From JBDRNO01 sp043811005 (GTDB lineage Bacteria; Bacteroidota; Bacteroidia; NORP154), in contig JBDRNO010000086.1 of the NCBI GenBank assembly GCA_043811005.1, positions 1-22,067 on the forward strand: 22,067 nucleotides of DNA, read 5' to 3'. A model generated the notes under the pieces. It was given only the letters and a program-made list of their open reading frames with translations. It had not been told where the DNA came from and did no database searches. Position 1 is the first letter of the stretch. The number at the start of each line of letters is the position of its first letter. The position numbers and the translations under genes are program-made. Below are positions 7,504 through 14,954 of this stretch, piece by piece.

Positions 7504-8230
7504 CATAGATTTAAAAAAATTACCAAAGCATATTGCTATTATAATGGATGGAAATGGCAGATGGGCTAAACAAAAAGGCAAATCCAGAATATTCGGGCAT
7601 AAAAATGGGGTTGTTGCCGTAAAAAAAACTGTTGAAGCGGCTGCTGAATTAGGCATTAATTATCTGACATTATATGCTTTCTCAACCGAAAATTGGAGCC
7701 GACCTAAATTCGAGATCAATGCGCTGATGAAACTGCTCGTAAGCGCTATTAGTAAAGAAACAAAAACACTAATGGACAATGATATTCGCTTATTGGCTAT
7801 AGGCGAACTTCAAAGTTTACCTAAATTTTGCTATAAAAAGCTTCATCAAACAATAAATAAAACGGAAAAGAACAAACGTATGTCCTTAATACTTGCATTA
7901 AGCTATAGTTCCCGATGGGAAATCGTTAATGCAATCAAAAAAATTGCGGAAAAAATTCAATCTAAACAAATCTCCACAAGCGAGGTTAATGAAGAATTAT
8001 TTAATTCTCAATTAAGCACTGCCGGCATTCCAGACCCTGAACTTTTAATAAGAACAAGCGGTGAATACAGGATCAGTAATTTCCTCTTGTGGCAAATCGC
8101 ATACTCAGAATTGTGCTTTACTGATAAACTTTGGCCCGATTTTCGCAAACAAGACCTCTATGAAGCTATAGTCGATTATCAAAAACGCGAACGTAGATTT
8201 GGAAAAATCAGTGAACAGATAAGAACATAA
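7496..8230 (+). CDS. uppS: isoprenyl (undecaprenyl) diphosphate synthase
   Basis: Cytoplasmic cis-prenyltransferase that extends farnesyl diphosphate with isopentenyl diphosphate to make the C55 carrier lipid for peptidoglycan and surface glycans (EC 2.5.1.31). At 244 residues it has normal length. Motifs: MDGNGRWA at 17-24 with catalytic Asp18 and Arg22, FGHKNG at 33-38, YAFSTENW at 60-67, LALSYSSRWEI at 133-143 and RTSGEYRISNFLLWQ at 186-200, then WPDF at 213-216. ATG start lies inside the end of the preceding barrel gene. It belongs to the plus-strand envelope operon and supplies the lipid carrier that the downstream glycosyltransferase region may also depend on. Confidence 0.96.
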   Translation: MIDIDLKKLPKHIAIIMDGNGRWAKQKGKSRIFGHKNGVVAVKKTVEAAAELGINYLTLYAFSTENWSRPKFEINALMKLLVSAISKETKTLMDNDIRLLAIGELQSLPKFCYKKLHQTINKTEKNKRMSLILALSYSSRWEIVNAIKKIAEKIQSKQISTSEVNEELFNSQLSTAGIPDPELLIRTSGEYRISNFLLWQIAYSELCFTDKLWPDFRKQDLYEAIVDYQKRERRFGKISEQIRT

Positions 8231-8235
8231 CTTTG
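8228..8235 (+). promoter_or_regulatory. candidate -7 box for bamA
   Basis: TAACTTTG matches TAnnTTTG exactly and overlaps the last codon of uppS. The surrounding AACATAACTTTGTAAA resembles the boxes upstream of the CBS gene (3491-3505) and first skp gene (10886-10900). No clear -33 at the ideal distance. Confidence 0.4.
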
Positions 8236-8253
8236 TAAACTAATTAAAAAGAA

Positions 8254-8331
8254 TTGCCACTAAAGCTCAAAAGCAAAAAATCCCACTAAATTTTTTTTGT
8301 GAAATTTAGTGTTTTAGTGTTTTTGTGGCAA
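8254..8331. repeat. hairpin in the bamA leader
   Basis: Outer arms TTGCCAC (8254-8260) and GTGGCAA (8325-8331), with a perfect inner stem CACTAAATTT (8284-8293) and AAATTTAGTG (8302-8311) around an 8-base loop. It lies between the candidate -7 box and the bamA start codon, so it would be part of the messenger leader. The right side contains TTTAGTGTTTTAGTGTTTTTGTGGCAA-type iterations. Confidence 0.75.
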
Positions 8332-8361
8332 AATATTGAAATTCCTATACAATTAATTATT

Positions 8362-10884
8362 ATGTTAAATAAATCCATAATCCTTCCTTTAATATTTTTT
8401 TTACACTTCGGCTTTGCTTTGTCTATGCTTTTTCCTTCTCCTTCCATTGCCCAGATATCTATAACCGATGATTTTTCTTCAATTGATTATTCCAATCCCA
8501 AGGAATATGAAATCGGAGGAATTACCGTTACCGGGACAAAATATTTAGATAAAAAAGTCTTGATCATGCTTTCGGGATTATCTGTTGGAGACAGGATTCA
8601 GGTGCCTGGAGAAAAAATCAGCAAAGCAATCGAAAAACTATGGAAACAGGGTCTATTCTCTGACATTCAAATATCAGCAACCAAAATTCAGGGGAATAAC
8701 ATATTTCTAAATTTTCACCTGCTGGAACGTCCGAGGTTATCAAAATTCTCATTCTCAGGGGTTAAAAAGTCACAAGCTGATGATCTAAGAGAAAAAATAA
8801 AACTTATCAAAGGAAAAGTCATAACCGACAACATGATCATTACTACAACAAATTCAGTTATGGATTACTTTATAGATAAAGGGTATATGAATGTACAAGT
8901 CGAGCTCGGTCAGGAAGAAGATTCAACGCTACATAACAGCATGATACTTCAAATAAATGTAAACAAAAATAAAAAGGTCAAGATCAATCAGATCATCACA
9001 CATGGAAACATTGAATTCCATTCAAGAAAACTAAAACGCGCACTAAAGAACACTAAAGAAAAACATTGGTACAGGATTTTTTCTTCATCAAAATTCCTTA
9101 AAGACTCCTATGAAAAAGACAAAGAAAAAATTATAAGCAAATATAATGATAAAGGATACAGGGATGCCAAAATCATCAAAGACACTCTCTACAAATTCGA
9201 TGATAAAACAATTAACCTCGAAATAACTATTGATGAAGGAAGTAAGTATTATTTCCGCAATATCACCTGGGTTGGAAACGCAAAATATACTTCTGAAGAG
9301 CTAGATAAGGTCTTGGGAATAGCAAAAGGTGATGTGTTTAACCAATCTGTCCTCGATGCACATCTTTATATGAATCCCAACGGAAGTGACGTTAGTTCGC
9401 TTTACTTAGATGACGGTTATTTATTTTTTTCCATCACTCCCGTTGAAGTATTGGTTGAAAACGATTCAATCAATATGGAGATGAGGATATACGAAGGGAA
9501 ACAGGCAACTATAAACAAAATAACTGTCAAGGGCAATACCAAAACAAACGACCATGTTATAATGCGTGAGATAAGAACTAAACCGGGTCAATTGTTCAAC
9601 AGATCGGATATTATCCGCTCGCAAAGGGAATTGGCACAGTTAGGATATTTTGATCCCGAAAAGCTCAACGTAAACCCCTCCCCTAATCCTCAGGATGGTA
9701 CTGTTGACATTGAATACATAGTAGAAGAAAGATCATCAGACCAAATCGAGCTCTCTGGTGGATGGGGAGGATATGGTGGAATAGTCGGGTCTTTCGGTGT
9801 TATTTTCAGTAATTTCTCCACTAAAAACTTTTTTAAAAAAGGAGCGTGGAGTCCGCTGCCTGCCGGTGATGGACAACAGCTTACCCTCAGGGCGCAATCA
9901 AACGGAACATGGTTTCAATCATACAGCGCTTCCTTTACTGAGCCCTGGCTTGGCGGGAAAAAACCCAACTCATTCAGTGTCTCACTTTACCATTCAGTCC
10001 GTACAAATGGTGAAAAGAAAGATGATCCCGACCGGGCATCTTTTAAAACTACCGGGGTATCTGTAGGACTTGGGAAGCGGCTGGCATGGCCAGATGATTA
10101 CTTTACACTGTTTCAGCAATTTAGTTACCGGAATTATAGTTTGGAGAACTACGGTTCATCCTTTATTTTCAGTGATGGTGTGTCAAACACCTTTAGCTTA
10201 ACCGAAACTTTTGCGCGTAATTCTATTGACCAGCCCCTTTACCCAAGACGGGGAGCTCAAATATCCTTAACAATAGAGGCAACTCCACCTTTCTCCCTTT
10301 TTGACGGAATAGATGACTATTCAAACCTAAGCCTTCAAGATAAATATAAATGGAACGAATACCACAAATGGAAATTTAAATTATCCTGGTTTTCAAAATT
10401 GGCAGGAAATTTGGTGTTAAACACACGGATGCAATTTGGTTTCCTGGGATTATATAACAGTGATATCGGTGTTACGCCTTTCGAAAGGTTTTCATTAGGG
10501 GGTAGCGGATTATCTGGATTTACCCTGTATGGGACAGAGATCATTGCACTAAGAGGGTACCCTGACGGATCTCTTTCTCCAAGTACTGGGAGCACAATAT
10601 TCAACAAATATACGTTTGAATTGAGATATCCCGTTTCACTGAATCCATCGGCAACAATTTATGGATTGGCTTTTGCTGAAGCCGGAAATGCATGGAACAA
10701 ATTTAATGAGTTCAAACCGTTTGAAGTGAAAAAATCCTTAGGTTTCGGAATACGTATATTTTTGCCTATGTTCGGTTTATTGGGATTTGATTTTGGCTAT
10801 GGTTTTGACGATTTACCAAAAATCCCAGGTGATGAACCAAGTGGATGGCAAACTCATTTTATAATAGGTTATTCAATAGATTAA
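8362..10884 (+). CDS. bamA: outer-membrane protein assembly factor BamA (Omp85)
   Basis: Central component of the BAM machine that folds and inserts beta-barrel proteins into the outer membrane. The 840-residue product has a signal peptide (about 1-30, ending SIAQ), five POTRA repeats (about 50-125, 126-204, 207-292, 295-378, 381-456) and a C-terminal 16-strand barrel from about 457. The lid-loop RGY motif is at 731-733 (ALRGYPDG). The segment YLDDGYLFF near 348-356 lies in POTRA4. The reading frame extends upstream to a GTG at 8299, but that codon sits inside a hairpin and would add residues ahead of a good signal peptide, so the ATG at 8362 is preferred. It follows uppS and precedes two skp genes whose products ferry substrates to it. 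Confidence 0.96.
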   Translation: MLNKSIILPLIFFLHFGFALSMLFPSPSIAQISITDDFSSIDYSNPKEYEIGGITVTGTKYLDKKVLIMLSGLSVGDRIQVPGEKISKAIEKLWKQGLFSDIQISATKIQGNNIFLNFHLLERPRLSKFSFSGVKKSQADDLREKIKLIKGKVITDNMIITTTNSVMDYFIDKGYMNVQVELGQEEDSTLHNSMILQINVNKNKKVKINQIITHGNIEFHSRKLKRALKNTKEKHWYRIFSSSKFLKDSYEKDKEKIISKYNDKGYRDAKIIKDTLYKFDDKTINLEITIDEGSKYYFRNITWVGNAKYTSEELDKVLGIAKGDVFNQSVLDAHLYMNPNGSDVSSLYLDDGYLFFSITPVEVLVENDSINMEMRIYEGKQATINKITVKGNTKTNDHVIMREIRTKPGQLFNRSDIIRSQRELAQLGYFDPEKLNVNPSPNPQDGTVDIEYIVEERSSDQIELSGGWGGYGGIVGSFGVIFSNFSTKNFFKKGAWSPLPAGDGQQLTLRAQSNGTWFQSYSASFTEPWLGGKKPNSFSVSLYHSVRTNGEKKDDPDRASFKTTGVSVGLGKRLAWPDDYFTLFQQFSYRNYSLENYGSSFIFSDGVSNTFSLTETFARNSIDQPLYPRRGAQISLTIEATPPFSLFDGIDDYSNLSLQDKYKWNEYHKWKFKLSWFSKLAGNLVLNTRMQFGFLGLYNSDIGVTPFERFSLGGSGLSGFTLYGTEIIALRGYPDGSLSPSTGSTIFNKYTFELRYPVSLNPSATIYGLAFAEAGNAWNKFNEFKPFEVKKSLGFGIRIFLPMFGLLGFDFGYGFDDLPKIPGDEPSGWQTHFIIGYSID

Positions 10885-10889
10885 TAACA

Positions 10890-10897
10890 TAATTTTG
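10890..10897 (+). promoter_or_regulatory. candidate -7 box for skp 1
   Basis: TAATTTTG matches TAnnTTTG 6 bases after the bamA stop, 72 bases before the skp start. The context ACATAATTTTGCAAATTGATT resembles the bamA and CBS-gene boxes. Confidence 0.4.
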
Positions 10898-10930
10898 CAA
10901 ATTGATTAAAAACATTAATTTTAATTACTT

Positions 10931-10959
10931 TTGAAATTCCGTTTCAATTAATAAAGGAG
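10931..10959 (+). promoter_or_regulatory. leader box and Shine-Dalgarno of skp 1
   Basis: TTGAAA TTCCG TTTCAA (10931-10947) is a 6-5-6 palindrome followed by TTAAT, and matches the leader boxes at 8335 (bamA), 18517 (radical SAM) and 11644 (skp 2). AAAGGAG at 10953-10959, nine bases before the ATG, is the only strong Shine-Dalgarno I see in the window. Confidence 0.5.
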
Positions 10960-10968
10960 AAACAAATC

Positions 10969-11493
10969 ATGAAAAAATTTTTAATAACATTAATATTTAT
11001 TAGCACAGCAATTCCCACAATTGCACAAAAATTTGCTTATGTAGATACTAAATACATACTTGAGAACATCACTGAATACAAATCTGCCCAGGAAGAATTA
11101 GATAAGATCTCGGTTGACTGGCAAAAAGAGATCGAAGCAAAATATACTGAAATCAACAAGCTGTATAAAGCTTTTCAAGCCGAACAGATCTTACTTACTG
11201 AAGACATGAAGAGAAAGCGGGAAGAGGAAATCATCAGGAAAGAAAGGGAAGCAAAAGAACTTCAAAAAAAAAGATTTGGAGTTGATGGAGACCTGTTCAA
11301 GAAACGCCAGGAATTGGTTAAGCCCCTCCAGGATAAAATATATGCCGCTGTTAAAGAAATTGCAACAAATGGAAATTACGCTGTGATCTTTGATAAAGGA
11401 GGAGAATTAACCATGCTCTTTACCGATCCCAAATTTGACAAAAGTGAAGACGTGCTTAACAAACTTGGATATAAAGCAGGAGGAGGTAAATAA
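10969..11493 (+). CDS. skp: periplasmic chaperone OmpH/Skp family, copy 1
   Basis: A 174-residue exported chaperone: signal peptide at 1-19 (ending TIAQ), an N-terminal strand KFAYVDTKYILENI at 20-33, a long charged coiled-coil (about 35-120, rich in Lys/Glu with KRKREEEIIRKEREAKELQKK), and the C-terminal strand region NYAVIFDKGG near 135-145. This is the Skp fold, whose trimer forms a jellyfish-shaped cavity that holds unfolded outer-membrane proteins on the way to BamA. Position directly after bamA supports the role. Strong Shine-Dalgarno and ATG start. The C-terminal tail (KLGYKAGGGK) is Gly-rich. Confidence 0.92.
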   Translation: MKKFLITLIFISTAIPTIAQKFAYVDTKYILENITEYKSAQEELDKISVDWQKEIEAKYTEINKLYKAFQAEQILLTEDMKRKREEEIIRKEREAKELQKKRFGVDGDLFKKRQELVKPLQDKIYAAVKEIATNGNYAVIFDKGGELTMLFTDPKFDKSEDVLNKLGYKAGGGK

Positions 11494-11511
11494 AAACATA
11501 AATTTATAATC

Positions 11512-11523
11512 CGATAGCTATCG
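11512..11523. repeat. 12-base perfect palindrome
   Basis: CGATAGCTATCG, 18 bases after the first skp stop. Palindromes of this CCGATAGCTATCGG type are common dispersed elements in Bacteroidota. It is not followed by a T-run, so it is not called a terminator. Confidence 0.6.
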
Positions 11524-11552
11524 ATATTTATCAAAACGGATTGATTAATTAG

Positions 11553-11560
11553 TAATTTTG
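11553..11560 (+). promoter_or_regulatory. candidate -7 box for skp 2
   Basis: TAATTTTG matches TAnnTTTG, 138 bases before the second skp ATG. A leader box ATTCAAATCCCCTACAATTA lies between them at 11643-11662. No convincing -33. Confidence 0.35.
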
Positions 11561-11697
11561 CAACTGGGCTATCCAAAAAAATTTTATTTAAAAATCAATC
11601 ACCAAATATTGACTTACTTTTTGGTCAGTTCCGTGGATAAAAATTCAAATCCCCTACAATTAAATAAAAATCAGTTAATAATTTAATAATAAAGCAG

Positions 11698-12213
11698 ATG
11701 AAAAACATTATTAAGGCAGCTTTCCTAATAGCAATCCCTCTGTTGATAGGGACAACGAACCTACAAGGGCAGAATTCAAAATTCGGGCACATCAATTCCA
11801 ATGATTTGTTAGCACTAATGCCTGATAGAGAAAAAGCAGCAAAAGAAATTGAAAATTTTTCAAAAGAGTTGGAGAATCAACTTAGAATAATGTCTGGCGA
11901 ATACGAGTCCAAGCTCCAGGACTACCAGAGCAAAGAGAGCTTAATGACCGAACCGATAAAGCAAACCAAGCTTAAAGAGATCATGGACCTTGAGCAAAGG
12001 ATTAGGGAATTTCAACAGACCGCCCAGGAATCATTGCAAAAAAAAGAGAATGAACTGCTAACTCCTATAATTAACAAGGCAAAAAAAGCTATTGATGAAG
12101 TTGCAAAAGAAAAGGGATATACCTACATCTTTGATTCCGGCGTGGGAGTTATTCTCTATGTTGAGGATAAAAATGATATTTTGCCCCTGGTTAAGAATAA
12201 ATTGGGTTTGTAG
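11698..12213 (+). CDS. periplasmic chaperone OmpH/Skp family, copy 2
   Basis: A 171-residue Skp-family protein: signal peptide at about 1-25 (ending LQGQ), N-terminal strand KFGHINSNDLLALMP at 28-42, a coiled-coil at about 45-125 and the C-terminal KGYTYIFDSGVGVILYVE motif at 139-156. It is a tandem paralogue of the preceding gene but diverged in sequence. Two or more consecutive skp genes after bamA are usual in this phylum. Role: holdase for outer-membrane proteins in the periplasm. ATG start; separated from copy 1 by a 204-base gap with its own -7 box, so it may be expressed separately. Confidence 0.92.
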   Translation: MKNIIKAAFLIAIPLLIGTTNLQGQNSKFGHINSNDLLALMPDREKAAKEIENFSKELENQLRIMSGEYESKLQDYQSKESLMTEPIKQTKLKEIMDLEQRIREFQQTAQESLQKKENELLTPIINKAKKAIDEVAKEKGYTYIFDSGVGVILYVEDKNDILPLVKNKLGL

Positions 12214-12221
12214 AATCATAG

Positions 12222-12332
12222 GCTGGCATAGCCCCCGATACGCTCATTCTTCGCGGAGTTTATCCCGATGGAATTTATGAAATCGGGAGGGCAGGCAGAA
12301 CCAAAAAGGTGATCATCGTTTCTATCAAATAA
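12222..12332 (+). pseudogene. possible remnant of a protein C-terminus
   Basis: A 36-codon open stretch without a start codon, ending in TAA, reads ...TLILRGVYPDGIYEIGRAGRTKK VIIVSIK. The pattern (P-x-G-I-Y-x-I, then basic residues and a hydrophobic V-I-I-V ending) resembles the last strands of an exported protein, possibly a type IX sorting domain, but the match is loose. It may be an eroded gene end or a chance frame. The rest of the 331-base gap 12214-12544 holds a hairpin/repeat (12401-12460) and a -7 box. Confidence 0.25.
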
Positions 12333-12400
12333 ATCCATGGCTTTGTTAATTAATGGTATCGGAATTTACTCATACCTTTAGGCATGCCGCACAAAACCCC

Positions 12401-12460
12401 TCGTGAAATCGTAAGATTCACGAATACCTATAAAATTAATTATCTTAGTGAGCAATACTT
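12401..12460. repeat. hairpin plus conserved tail, copy 1 (partner at 20061-20120)
   Basis: TCGTGAA (12401-12407) pairs with TTCACGA (12417-12423). The tail from 12415 aligns without gaps to 20076-20120 at roughly 35 of 45 positions, sharing TTCACGAA, TAAAAT, AATTAT, AGTGAG and AATAC blocks. Confidence 0.65.
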
Positions 12461-12487
12461 TGAATTTCAAGCTTTTAAAATAATTCT

Positions 12488-12495
12488 TATCTTTG
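12488..12495 (+). promoter_or_regulatory. candidate -7 box for the PD40 gene
   Basis: TATCTTTG matches TAnnTTTG, 49 bases before the ATG. A TTTG at 12459-12462 is 25 bases upstream, somewhat farther than ideal. Confidence 0.45.
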
Positions 12496-12544
12496 CAGTG
12501 TATTCATTCTTTAAAACATATATATCACTTAAAAACCAGATATT

Positions 12545-14905
12545 ATGAACTATTTTCAGAGTAAACACTCACAGGTAAAAATCCTCTGCCTGATTTCAAT
12601 TTTTGTTCTTTTAAATATGAAGTCGGTTTTCCCACGGGAAACACCCGGTGAAATGTTGAGCCAGGATACAACCACAGAGATAAGTTCAAAAGATCTCTTA
12701 AAAGATGCCAACCAGTACTTTAAAAATGAAAATTTCTTATTTGCTCTTCCCTTATATTTGGAATTAGACAAGCGAAAACCCAGTATTGAATATAAATATA
12801 ATATTGGTGTTTGCTATCTATATAAAACTGACGAGAAACAAAAATCAATTGAATACCTTGAACAGGTGGTTAATAAAAAGCCCAAAACCGAAAATTTGTA
12901 CTTCTATTTAGGAAGAGCATATCATTTAAACTACCGCTTTGAAGATGCCATTGAATATCTAAATAATGCAAAAAATAAAAAAACATCTGAGAAAAATGCG
13001 GCATTAATAGACCGATGTCTGGAAAACGCTGAAAACGGCAGGAAATTAGTTGAAGATCCGGTAGTGGTCAGGATTGAAAACATCGGACCACCTATCAACA
13101 CTGTTGGGCATGAATATGTTCCTGTGATCTCAGCCGATGAATCTATTTTGATGTTTACATACAGGGGAGAAAAAAGCACCGGTGGCTTGCAAAACAAATT
13201 TGGCGACCCCGATCCAAAAGGTAAATATTTTGAGGATATACTGATGTCTGTTAAGCTGGGATGGGAGAGCTGGTCAGAGCCGGAAGGATTAGGAGGTAAT
13301 ATAAACATACGCGGACACGATGCTTGCCTGGGGCTGGCGGCTGACGGGCAAAAGCTCTTTGTTTATAAGGACACCGAAGGAACTTCCGGAGATATATATG
13401 TGTCTGAGCTGAGTGGTTTTGAATGGGGAGACCCCGTGAGATTGGATACAACGATAAATACAATATATTGGGAAGGTAATGCGTCATTATCTGCTAATAA
13501 GAGGACCCTCTTTTTTTCAAGTGAAAAGCCGGGTGGTTTTGGAGGAAGAGATATATATCAATCTTTCCTAAACGATGACGGGACATGGGGTCAAGCCGTT
13601 AATATAGGTCCTGTCATCAATACCCCTTATGACGATGATTCACCCTTCATCCATGCTGACGACAAGCTTCTTTATTTTAGCTCGCAGGGTCACAATAGTA
13701 TGGGCGGTTTCGATATTTTTGTCTCCCGGCTACAGGATGATGGCTCATGGTCAGCATCCCAAAACATCGGATATCCTATTAGCACAACAGATGATGATAG
13801 GTTCTATGTTGTTTCCGCTGATGGTGAAAGAGGATATTATTCTTCAGCAAAATTAGGCGGCTATGGTCAACAGGATATATATATAGTACACCCCGACCCG
13901 TTTTCTAAAGAGCATATCCTGATGTTGATAAAAGGAGATGTTACTGCTGATGATCAACCGGCAGGTGCTAAGATCACCGTAACGTATGGAGAAAAGAAAA
14001 AACCCTTTAAAGGTAATTACAAGTCAAATTCAGCAACCGGAAAATATATCGTTATACTTCAAACCGGGACTGATTACGAGATAACATTTACTGTGAAGGG
14101 TTTCCCGCCTCATGTTGAAAAAGTTGACGCAAATAATATACACTCATACAAGGAAATAGTAAGGGATATAAAAATATACTCTCCCGGCTATTTCAAGATT
14201 ATTAAAATTGATGCCAAGCTACTGTTAAGCGAAGAACCCGATGTACCTGCAGCAAATATTGCAATATCTATACGAAACAATGACGGGTCAATATCCAAAA
14301 CAGCCATGACTGATGATAATGGAAATTTCACCCTTGATAGCCTGCCTGCCGATCAACATTATACATTTTTTTACGCTGAAGAAACAAAAGCAATTATCAA
14401 GGGTTTTGTATTTTCCGGAAGTGACCCAAAACAAGGATTATTATTATCCGCTACAGGCGGATATCAAACCACTACAAAAGAAGACGGAAGCTTCCGGCTG
14501 GAAATTTCTCCACCCCTGGCAACCGAATGTTCATTCCCTGTTGAGTATTTAATACCTTATGAACAAAATACTAAATTTCTTGACTTCTCAAATGTTACAT
14601 ATAATAAAATATTGGAAAAATACGGTGATTGTATAAACAACGACCTTCTTTTTAAAGTTCAAATAGGTGCATATTACTCACCTGAGAACTTTAATTACAG
14701 TTACTTTAACCCATTGGGAAACGTTTCAACCCAGCTTTTGAAGGATGGGATCACCCGTTTCACAATTGGCAGGTATAAAACGCTGAACCAAGCCCAGGCA
14801 ATAAGAAAAAAAGCTGTGAGAATAGGCGATAAAGACTCTTTTATCACAATATTCTATAAAGGAGAACGAAAGTTGCTGTCTGAAGATATTACAAAGGATC
14901 TTTAG
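12545..14905 (+). CDS. TPR / PD40 beta-propeller envelope protein with SPOR-like C-terminus
   Basis: A 786-residue exported protein with an N-terminal hydrophobic signal (about 11-29). Residues about 48-165 form TPR repeats (ANQYFKNENFLFALPLYLELDKRKP; YFYLGRAYHLNYRFEDAIEYL). Residues about 180-450 carry PD40/WD40-like propeller repeats with the typical SADES-ILMFTYRGE, FFSSEKPGGFGGRDIY, LYFSSQGHNSMGGFDIF and GYYSSAKLGGYGQQDIY motifs. Two carboxypeptidase-regulatory-like (CRD) modules follow near 463-545 and 555-655. This order matches PorE-like and gliding-associated periplasmic proteins of Bacteroidota, but those normally end in an OmpA peptidoglycan-binding domain. Here residues 701-775 (FKVQIGAYY...DGITRFTIGRYKTLNQAQAIRKKA) look like a SPOR domain instead, which binds glycan strands lacking stem peptides. 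Likely a periplasmic anchor or scaffold; type IX link is inference. Confidence 0.82.
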   Translation: MNYFQSKHSQVKILCLISIFVLLNMKSVFPRETPGEMLSQDTTTEISSKDLLKDANQYFKNENFLFALPLYLELDKRKPSIEYKYNIGVCYLYKTDEKQKSIEYLEQVVNKKPKTENLYFYLGRAYHLNYRFEDAIEYLNNAKNKKTSEKNAALIDRCLENAENGRKLVEDPVVVRIENIGPPINTVGHEYVPVISADESILMFTYRGEKSTGGLQNKFGDPDPKGKYFEDILMSVKLGWESWSEPEGLGGNINIRGHDACLGLAADGQKLFVYKDTEGTSGDIYVSELSGFEWGDPVRLDTTINTIYWEGNASLSANKRTLFFSSEKPGGFGGRDIYQSFLNDDGTWGQAVNIGPVINTPYDDDSPFIHADDKLLYFSSQGHNSMGGFDIFVSRLQDDGSWSASQNIGYPISTTDDDRFYVVSADGERGYYSSAKLGGYGQQDIYIVHPDPFSKEHILMLIKGDVTADDQPAGAKITVTYGEKKKPFKGNYKSNSATGKYIVILQTGTDYEITFTVKGFPPHVEKVDANNIHSYKEIVRDIKIYSPGYFKIIKIDAKLLLSEEPDVPAANIAISIRNNDGSISKTAMTDDNGNFTLDSLPADQHYTFFYAEETKAIIKGFVFSGSDPKQGLLLSATGGYQTTTKEDGSFRLEISPPLATECSFPVEYLIPYEQNTKFLDFSNVTYNKILEKYGDCINNDLLFKVQIGAYYSPENFNYSYFNPLGNVSTQLLKDGITRFTIGRYKTLNQAQAIRKKAVRIGDKDSFITIFYKGERKLLSEDITKDL

Positions 14906-14954
14906 ATACTACGTATTTTAAATACAAAAATCATCATTAACTTGTTGTCTACAA

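Noticed and set aside
8299..8361. Upstream GTG extension of bamA
   Set aside because: The codon lies within the hairpin stem-loop, and the added residues would precede a normal signal peptide. ATG 8362 is preferred.
14906..14954. Bidirectional terminator between the convergent PD40 and TMTC-like genes
   Set aside because: Only weak 4-5 bp stems (GTATT/AATAC, GTTG/CAAC) without a clear T-run; not strong enough to call.
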